Assembly (NCBI GenBank): GCA_045617505.1
Contig: JAZLIS010000098.1
Coordinates: 1 to 11,802 of the forward strand
Source of the DNA: Cacconaster sp045617505
GTDB lineage: Bacteria > Bacteroidota > Bacteroidia > Bacteroidales > UBA932
Reading direction: 5' to 3'
DNA: 11,802 nt
Of the stretch, positions 1 to 6,611 are shown in pieces. The position numbers and the translations under genes were made by a program. Each line of letters starts with the position of its first letter. Position 1 is the first letter of the stretch. Under the pieces are notes generated by a model. That model searched no databases and was not told the DNA's origin. It was given only the letters and a program-made list of their open reading frames with translations.

Positions 1-45
1 CAGGACATTGGTAGATTATGAATATGTTATTATAGGGGCGGTCTG

Positions 46-3000
46 TTACGATACCAATTGGTTGATAATGTCCATTACCTGCTGAGTGTTGAGCTGTTTT
101 TCGAACTTAACATCTATGCCTTCTTCTGACATTTTTTCGTATAGCCGCCTGGCGCAGGCTATCTTCGACTTTTCATCCTCTGATATGGCTGAATTACTAT
201 TATACCCCTTGCTCTCCAATACAATGTATAGCGCTTCCTGCCCATCTTTTCTTTGAATCTTATACATAAAGTCTGGCGAATAGTTTGACGAAGCCACTGT
301 AGGTATGCAGATACTCTTTTTGGGAATCTTGCCATATACAACCACACTCTCTACGTTTTCTCTGATGTTTCTCAGTTCTATGTCAGAGTCATAATATATT
401 GCATCGTAGAGGTAATTGTCGAGCGGTTTGTCAGGGCAATAATTCACGCCGATATCGCCTACCGCCACATCATCACGCAGGGTACCGTCCGCATTGGTCA
501 ATTTCGTTTCATCAGACTCATATTGTGTCTTCCTGTAGCGGACGAGTCCCCTCATTTTCTCGCACTTCCATTCGTTGATACATCTTATTAGTCGCTCCTT
601 CGAGCCTTCATTGAACATGTTGTCGTCTATCTTCACCCCATTATTTGTCGCTTTGACAAAGGCTTCATGCAATAGGGTAATGGGAATATCGGTCTTCTGC
701 GACACTCGTTTCAGAAATTCGCCGTATGGCATAAATCTGCCGGCCGAGTTAAACTTGTAGGCATAGTCACTTACTGTTCCGGCTCCTTTCTCAGTTACCT
801 CTATGAAAGTACGTTCTGTACTCACCACCTGTATTCCAAACACATTCTCTTCCTTTATCCTTGAAGGAAGGTCTGCACGTAAACAATCTTCGATTTCCTT
901 ATCAAAATAGAGGATGTATTTCCGGTTGAGTTTGCGCCACAGATCTTCCAGCATCTGAAACTGCACCTTTCTCACCTTGGCAGGCTTCTGTTCCTTGTCT
1001 CTGTCATTAATACGTCCACGATACAGATTATTAGCCTCAGGATAGTTGAGAAGGAAATCATCAATGCGTTCCTGGAAAACCGTCCGGTTCATGTCAATGT
1101 AGCGGCCTGTAACCAATTCGAAGAACAGGGCATTTACATCTATTTGCCTTGCATTGGCAATCTTCCGCATCAACTCGTCTGTAAGGATAATCTCAACAAC
1201 TTCTTCCTCCGGTGATTTGTATCCGTTGATCTCGGCCACAAGTTGCGATGCAAACTTCCTCTCGGTGAAGTCAACGATGTAGTTGAGCATGAACGAACTG
1301 TCCTGTATGCGGTTCCCCACTTCATCAACCGGCAGACGCAGGCCTCGGCCAACCTCCTGAAGTTTACTTATCTCCGAACCGCTGCTACGCAGTTTGCAGA
1401 TGGTAAAGACATTCGGATTGTCCCATCCTTCTCTCAGCGTCCATTTTGAGAACAGGAAGCGGCACACATTCGCCTGTCCGTCCTTTTTGGTGAAACTCAG
1501 CAGTTCTTTTTTGCCGTGCAGGATGAGCCGAACCTCTTCCTCAATACGTTCATCTGTGTCTTGATTGTCGCGTGCGAAGTATCCGGCACATGCTTCATCA
1601 AGATGGTCTAACGTTGCTTTCAGATATGCCTGATACTCTTCACTGCCGCCATTCAGCAGTTCAGCCCGTACTCGTTCTCCGAGCAGTTCCTTGAAGCGTT
1701 TCTTGAGCCATCCCTCCCGATGCCCATGCTCATCATCTTTACCTCGGAAACTTTCTATGTTGTCTATGAAGAAAAGTGCAAGTGTCTTTATGCGTGTCGG
1801 CGTACGGTGAAAGTTCACACGTTCCGCCTGAAAATGGCGGTAAAGGGCAAGCTTAATCATTTCCTCTTGGTAAGAGGTCGAATAGAGATCCGCAAACACA
1901 ACATCCCGTTCATGCAGTTCCACGCCATTACTCAGGCACACCATACCCTTGTCAATCCCTTCAAAGGTTATGCCCCGGAGATCTTCATCAAGCTGGCAAA
2001 GATCAAATCCGCTGTCACTAACTGTCAGCTCTCTGTTGCCATTCTCAGACTCGAGTTTCAGTCTGGCGGTTTTCTCCTTAGCGTCAATGCTCACAACCGT
2101 CACTCGCTTGTCTTCCTTTGCCGTACCGGGCAATTTGGGCGTTTCCTTCGCTATTCCCTTGATGAGCACTTCGTTGAAAGCCTTGCATGCATTAAGGTCA
2201 TAGATTAGATTCACATAGTCAGGAACTGCTTCTTTTTTCTTTTTCCTGTCCTTTATGACATCCACCATTACTTTCGGGAAGGTTGCACCATATCGGATGA
2301 CAAGCTGCGGATGAAGCTTGCCAATAAGACTTTTGAACGTGTCCGTATCACGTTTCATACGGTGGGGCTCATCAATAATGAGTACTGGACGGCAGTCGCT
2401 GATGGCATCCACAGGAATGTGAAAATCGCCTACCATCTGATCGTAATCATCACGAGTGAGCAATTTGCTGCTACCTGTGAGCAGTTGGGTGTTGAGCAGC
2501 AAAACATAGATTTTCCTGTTGTCGCGTTTGGTTCCATAGAAGAAACGTCCCACGGCTGCAGGAAAGTTCTGACGTCCTTTCCTCTTTTTCTTCTGCGGCT
2601 CTACGAGACACAGTTCAATTTCAGCTCCATAACCGCAGGCATCCTTGAAATGGTGCATCACGTATGGGTCACTCAGAAAACTGGCAGCACCGGCCTTGAT
2701 AGCAAGGCTGGGCACCGCAACGATGAATTTGTTGTAACCGAAACGCTCGTGCAATTCGTACATTGTGCGTGTATAGACGTATGTCTTGCCTGTGCCGGTC
2801 TCCATCTTCACATCCATCATCTGATAATGGGGCAGCCCCTTTACTTTTGTACGGAATTTCTCGGGCCATTGTGCCCACGGAGACAGTCGGGAGTCGATGT
2901 TATTGCGTGCCTGTATGTTTTGTATCGCTGCAATGTGCAGATGGTCAATAATCGTAGGGTTCTGATGTGCTTCGCCCGGTGCCATCTTGTACGTACGGTC

Positions 3001-3069
3001 CATAAGGTCAGCAACACTCATTACGGGGATTGTCTGATGTTCGAGATTGGCTTGCAGTAATAAGTCCAT
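46..3069 (-). CDS. res: Type III restriction enzyme, Res (helicase/endonuclease) subunit
   Basis: This 1007-residue protein is the ATP-driven DNA translocase and nuclease of a type III restriction-modification system; it works only in complex with Mod. Visible motifs in order are a Walker A METGTGKT at residues 89-96, a Walker B/DEAH-like box DEPH at 233-236, REGWDNP near 545-551, and a motif VI-like QEVGRGLRLP near 568-578; together they form a superfamily 2 helicase core. The C-terminal nuclease shows a PD...ESK signature (P932-D933 and E952-S-K954), the PD-(D/E)XK site of Res proteins. The length is normal for the family and no frameshift is seen. Two lysine-rich patches lie near residues 160-165 and 274-277. 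The start lies 17 bp after the mod stop, so the two are surely co-transcribed. There is no clear Shine-Dalgarno, as is usual in Bacteroidetes. No terminator is visible in the 45 bp left before the window edge. Family assignment is very secure. Confidence 0.96.
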   Translation of the reverse strand: MDLLLQANLEHQTIPVMSVADLMDRTYKMAPGEAHQNPTIIDHLHIAAIQNIQARNNIDSRLSPWAQWPEKFRTKVKGLPHYQMMDVKMETGTGKTYVYTRTMYELHERFGYNKFIVAVPSLAIKAGAASFLSDPYVMHHFKDACGYGAEIELCLVEPQKKKRKGRQNFPAAVGRFFYGTKRDNRKIYVLLLNTQLLTGSSKLLTRDDYDQMVGDFHIPVDAISDCRPVLIIDEPHRMKRDTDTFKSLIGKLHPQLVIRYGATFPKVMVDVIKDRKKKKEAVPDYVNLIYDLNACKAFNEVLIKGIAKETPKLPGTAKEDKRVTVVSIDAKEKTARLKLESENGNRELTVSDSGFDLCQLDEDLRGITFEGIDKGMVCLSNGVELHERDVVFADLYSTSYQEEMIKLALYRHFQAERVNFHRTPTRIKTLALFFIDNIESFRGKDDEHGHREGWLKKRFKELLGERVRAELLNGGSEEYQAYLKATLDHLDEACAGYFARDNQDTDERIEEEVRLILHGKKELLSFTKKDGQANVCRFLFSKWTLREGWDNPNVFTICKLRSSGSEISKLQEVGRGLRLPVDEVGNRIQDSSFMLNYIVDFTERKFASQLVAEINGYKSPEEEVVEIILTDELMRKIANARQIDVNALFFELVTGRYIDMNRTVFQERIDDFLLNYPEANNLYRGRINDRDKEQKPAKVRKVQFQMLEDLWRKLNRKYILYFDKEIEDCLRADLPSRIKEENVFGIQVVSTERTFIEVTEKGAGTVSDYAYKFNSAGRFMPYGEFLKRVSQKTDIPITLLHEAFVKATNNGVKIDDNMFNEGSKERLIRCINEWKCEKMRGLVRYRKTQYESDETKLTNADGTLRDDVAVGDIGVNYCPDKPLDNYLYDAIYYDSDIELRNIRENVESVVVYGKIPKKSICIPTVASSNYSPDFMYKIQRKDGQEALYIVLESKGYNSNSAISEDEKSKIACARRLYEKMSEEGIDVKFEKQLNTQQVMDIINQLVS

Positions 3070-3086
3070 ACTTTTACTTTATGAAT

Positions 3087-5009
3087 TTAGTATCGTACAT
3101 CAATGGTTATCAGAAGACTCTTGTTGCCGGAGTTAAGGCTACGAAGATTACTGTCCAATTCTACACGATGAGCTGCGCCGAAACTGTATCCAAAGACAAC
3201 GACATTCTGGGGTGAGAATGTCGTACCTTGGTACAAATCTATAAGCGCGGCCATGCTTTCCTCATTAAAATCCTCTTCAGGATTGATGAGGTAGAGATGT
3301 TTGTCATAGTAATATGCCTCGTAGTTGCCAAGTTTCAATGGTGCAGCCTCAACGGTAAGCCCATAACCGTCAGCTACAAGCCAAGTGCGAAGTACAGTTT
3401 CAACGCCAAAATCCTTTAGAATATCGGAAGTACTGAACACGGCGTCCTTATCAAACTTTTCAAGTTTGTCGAGAGTGTCCTGAGGCGCCTCTTTCAGAGT
3501 GAAATGCTTGAATCCAAGATCGCCTGCGAAGAGCGGATTCTCCTCTCGAATTCTGGCGGCAGCACGTTTGATACGTTCCATACCGATTTGGTCGATTGTA
3601 CGGTATCCGGCTTTATAGGCTTCGGAATCAGGCTTACATTCTTCCTGCCATTGGACAAGAATATAATTCAGGTTATACCCGTCATCGGCATTGTTCAATT
3701 CCATAACAGCCTGTGCTGTAGTTGCAGATCCTGAGAAAAAGTCAAGAACGATGAATGGTTCGTCCTGATCCTTCATCACGGAGGCATCAATAAAATGCCT
3801 GATAAGATTTACCGGCTTCGGAAAACCGAAAATCTTTGCATTGAACAGGGCATCAAAATCTTTCGTCCCATCCTGACTCATCCCGACATTATTCGGCAAC
3901 ATTGTACTTACTGTAAAAAGTCCGAATCTGTCGCCAGCCTTTTTCATATCATCCTCTTTCCAATAACGGAATACAGGCTTATCTATGTTCAGGAAATCGT
4001 AGTCACCGGGGAAAACAATCTTCCCTTTGTTGTAATACTCTTCAAACGTATCGACAGTTACACACCACGTGCGTTTTGGATTGGCAGGATATTCTTCGCC
4101 TGTCTTCGGGTTCACCATAGTAAAGAAACTGTTGGGTCGTTCTGCAGCACTCGTTTGCTTTGTCATGTCGTGCACGCGCCAGGGCCTGCCGGGAAAATCC
4201 GGTGTCTCATAATACTTACGGTCCTTTCCATCAATGCCTGCAAGGAACTCCTCTGACTTAGCGTATGCCAAAACCCATTCATAGTCCTGAGACACGCCAA
4301 AAGGAACATCTGATTTTGCCGTACGTTTCCTCCAAGGGAAAGTTGCGATAAAGCAATCTTCTCCAAAAATCTCATCACACAGGCATTTCAGATTTGCCTG
4401 CTCGTTGTCATCAATTGAAATAAAAATTATGCCCTCAGAGCTCAGTAAGTCACGGGCGAAGGATATGCGAGGAAGCATAAAGGTAAGCCAGGCGGCATGG
4501 CTGGCACTGCCTCGGCGTGTCATAGACAGGATACGTTCTGCACGCTCGGTTGTGACACCAAGCTTGCCGGCAAGTTCCTCTGCTGTGAAATTGAACTTGT
4601 CGTTATAAACAAATCCATCGCTGCCCGTATTGTACGGAGGATCAATGTATATAACCTTCACCAACCCGGCATACGACTTCACCAGATGTTGCAGGGCATC
4701 GAGATTGTCTCCGCTGATATAGACATTATTACTATTACGATTCTCCGGTAAGGCATTGTGCTCCTTGTCCGGACAAATCACAGTAGTACTGTCCATGTTG
4801 TAGAGCATACGTGCATAGTTCTTGCCCAGCCAGTTGAAGCCACTTGCCTCATCCGTCACTTCAAGGCCATCTGGCAACGCACTAAGAAAAGCCTCTTTGT
4901 CAAATCGTCCTTCTTTATCAAAACACTGAGGAAAAGTTTCCTTCAGTATATTCAGCTCACGGTCGCCAGCCTGAGCCATTGCATTCTTTTCATCAATTTC
5001 TTTTATCAT
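3087..5009 (-). CDS. mod: Type III DNA methyltransferase, Mod subunit (adenine-N6)
   Basis: This 640-residue protein is the modification and target-recognition subunit of the type III system. It should transfer a methyl group from S-adenosylmethionine to the N6 of adenine in an asymmetric site, and it guides Res. The catalytic motif IV, DPPYNTG, lies at residues 123-129 and comes before the SAM-binding motif I, DFFSGSATT, at 423-431. This order is that of the beta class, to which type III Mods belong. The stretch between about 220 and 420 should hold the target recognition domain; its specificity cannot be read from sequence. The start was taken at the first Met of the frame, 74 bp after the AlbA_2 gene; a second Met at residue 11 is possible. 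I see no simple-sequence repeat of the kind that drives phase variation of mod genes in Neisseria, Haemophilus or Helicobacter. Mod alone methylates; restriction needs the downstream res product. Confidence 0.96.
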   Translation of the reverse strand: MIKEIDEKNAMAQAGDRELNILKETFPQCFDKEGRFDKEAFLSALPDGLEVTDEASGFNWLGKNYARMLYNMDSTTVICPDKEHNALPENRNSNNVYISGDNLDALQHLVKSYAGLVKVIYIDPPYNTGSDGFVYNDKFNFTAEELAGKLGVTTERAERILSMTRRGSASHAAWLTFMLPRISFARDLLSSEGIIFISIDDNEQANLKCLCDEIFGEDCFIATFPWRKRTAKSDVPFGVSQDYEWVLAYAKSEEFLAGIDGKDRKYYETPDFPGRPWRVHDMTKQTSAAERPNSFFTMVNPKTGEEYPANPKRTWCVTVDTFEEYYNKGKIVFPGDYDFLNIDKPVFRYWKEDDMKKAGDRFGLFTVSTMLPNNVGMSQDGTKDFDALFNAKIFGFPKPVNLIRHFIDASVMKDQDEPFIVLDFFSGSATTAQAVMELNNADDGYNLNYILVQWQEECKPDSEAYKAGYRTIDQIGMERIKRAAARIREENPLFAGDLGFKHFTLKEAPQDTLDKLEKFDKDAVFSTSDILKDFGVETVLRTWLVADGYGLTVEAAPLKLGNYEAYYYDKHLYLINPEEDFNEESMAALIDLYQGTTFSPQNVVVFGYSFGAAHRVELDSNLRSLNSGNKSLLITIDVRY

Positions 5010-5083
5010 ATTCCCAAGTTTCGCTTATTCTATTTTTCATCCTTCTTCTTCGGCCTTATCGTCTTTCCCTCTGAGGCCACGAT

Positions 5084-6577
5084 TTACGGCTGTTGGTGTT
5101 CCCCTTTTCTCTTGATGTTTCCTCCCAGCAGGACTACCCATTTGCCACCTTTGTCCGGTCCGTCATGTCTGAGAATTCCAAGGGCTTGAAGCTTTGTCAA
5201 GTTACGACGGATTGTCCTTTCATTAACGTGTAAATAAGCAGCAAGAGTAGCACTTGTTTCTAGGGCATTTTCTAGGGCATTTTCTAGGACACCAGCAGCT
5301 CCTGTCTCAATCAGTCTGTCAACGATAAGTCTTTGTCTTTCAGGCAAATCAGATAGGGTTTTTTCAGTGACATTTTCTAGGGCATCACCTTCCGAAACTG
5401 TCTTCTTTGACCTGTAAAATATGATGGCAACACTACCCGGTCTGAGCTCATACCTCGGAAGGGGTACCTTCGCCTCCGTGCAGGCATCCACCATACGCTT
5501 CACCCCACTGCCCCAACTATCCAGATAGGTGGTCTTGAACATAAAATCCGCAACGTCCGGATTCATCGGGAACGAATCGTGCGGCTGCATCAGGCTCTCC
5601 ACTGTCAGTTCGTTGGGCAGCCGACCAGGGTTCACAATCTCCAGCCGGTCATCATAGATGGCCAGACTCACAGCCGCCCCCGGCGAATCGTATGTCCTGT
5701 GACAGAGGGCGTTTATCAATGCTTCGCGCAAAGCCTCTATCGGAATCTCCAGTTTGTCCGCCCTCCGAAGACCGACAATCTTACCTCCCAGATTCAGGTG
5801 CTTGTAGGCGAACTGCATACCTGCATCCAGAAGGTCAAAGAAATTGCCTCTCACCCGTTGGTTGTCAATGAATTCATTCTTGTTGATGCCGACGAAACGG
5901 GCCATTCTGAGCAGCAGTTGCGGATAATCGCCGGTATCCTTGGCAAAAAGCATAACCGCAGCATTGGTGAGCTTTCCATCCTTGAAGAATTTGAATTTAC
6001 CCATCAATGACTCAACCGACTCACCGTTTGCAGTTGGCGAGATACGCCCATGGTCAACACCAAGCTGCACTGCCGCCCTTATACGTTTCTCATCCAGATC
6101 GTCAATCGTGCAGCCATCCGCAATCTGCTTCTCCCAACCGAACTTATGCGGCTTAGCCGCTTTCAACCTCTCCTCAAACATTTCGCGGGGCATACGTTTC
6201 GTTGTGCTTTCCCTGCGGTAATAGGGGCATCCATTGTATGTATATGGCTCCTTGCCCCATACCCATCCGTCAAATTGCATTACAATGACCTTGTTGCCTG
6301 GATGGTCAGGCACATCTACATATTCTGTACGCATATCCAAAGCAGGTTCAAGCCCACTTAACACATTTGATATTTCACGCTGAGTATTGTCCGTCACCTG
6401 CTCGCCGACAATCTTCAACGATTTTGGCGTGATGCCGAAAAGCAGCCAGCCACCTTCCGTATTCAGAAAGGCGCAAGCCGAATGCATACCATCCTTCAGT
6501 TCACCGGTGGTCTTCTTCAGTTCCAATTCCCGATGTTCATCAGGAGCAATGAGCCGCTTTATATCATCTATGGTCAT
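5084..6577 (-). CDS. AlbA_2/Schlafen-type ATP-binding protein with C-terminal winged helix
   Basis: This 497-residue protein belongs to the large family of putative transcriptional regulators annotated as ATP-binding or putative DNA-binding proteins. The N-terminal AlbA_2 (Schlafen-like) domain spans about residues 1-130: an acidic/basic ELELKK patch at 17-22, then an AFLNTEGGWLLFGI core at 36-49. The middle (about 275-370) carries REALINALCHRTY and IVNPGRLP, typical of the HATPase_c_4 region of this family. The end (about 415-490) is a winged helix: TSATLAAYLHVNERTIRRN, then a strand-rich wing. Between them lies a linker with LENA repeats. The gene starts 34 bp after the rhamnosidase stop and precedes mod by 74 bp on the same strand, so it is probably read with the restriction genes. 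Its exact role is unknown: it may regulate the cassette or add a separate defence or nucleic-acid activity. Family assignment is secure, function is not. Confidence 0.88.
   Translation of the reverse strand: MTIDDIKRLIAPDEHRELELKKTTGELKDGMHSACAFLNTEGGWLLFGITPKSLKIVGEQVTDNTQREISNVLSGLEPALDMRTEYVDVPDHPGNKVIVMQFDGWVWGKEPYTYNGCPYYRRESTTKRMPREMFEERLKAAKPHKFGWEKQIADGCTIDDLDEKRIRAAVQLGVDHGRISPTANGESVESLMGKFKFFKDGKLTNAAVMLFAKDTGDYPQLLLRMARFVGINKNEFIDNQRVRGNFFDLLDAGMQFAYKHLNLGGKIVGLRRADKLEIPIEALREALINALCHRTYDSPGAAVSLAIYDDRLEIVNPGRLPNELTVESLMQPHDSFPMNPDVADFMFKTTYLDSWGSGVKRMVDACTEAKVPLPRYELRPGSVAIIFYRSKKTVSEGDALENVTEKTLSDLPERQRLIVDRLIETGAAGVLENALENALETSATLAAYLHVNERTIRRNLTKLQALGILRHDGPDKGGKWVVLLGGNIKRKGEHQQP
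5257..5287 (-). repeat. 12-bp in-frame tandem repeat encoding LENA in the AlbA_2 protein linker
   Basis: On the coding strand the unit CTAGAAAATGCC occurs twice and is followed by a third partial CTAGAAA. It encodes LENALENALE just before the winged helix. A 15-base exact copy of part of this array also lies at 5371-5385, encoding DALEN. The unit is a multiple of three, so copy-number change would lengthen or shorten the linker without breaking the frame. Confidence 0.85.
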
Positions 6578-6611
6578 AAATCTGTGAATTGACCGATAAA
6601 GTTACAAATAA

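Noticed and set aside
1..45. Start of a further minus-strand gene (ATG at 8-6)
   Set aside because: Fewer than three codons are visible before the window edge, so nothing supports it.
2311..3060. Plus-strand open frame of 249 codons opposite res
   Set aside because: It covers the coding strand for the Res helicase motifs. Its product shows no family signature, so it is a shadow frame.
3087..5009. Phase-variable mod gene
   Set aside because: No homopolymer or short tandem repeat able to shift the frame was seen in or before mod; the only tandem repeat is the in-frame 12-bp unit in the neighbouring AlbA_2 gene.
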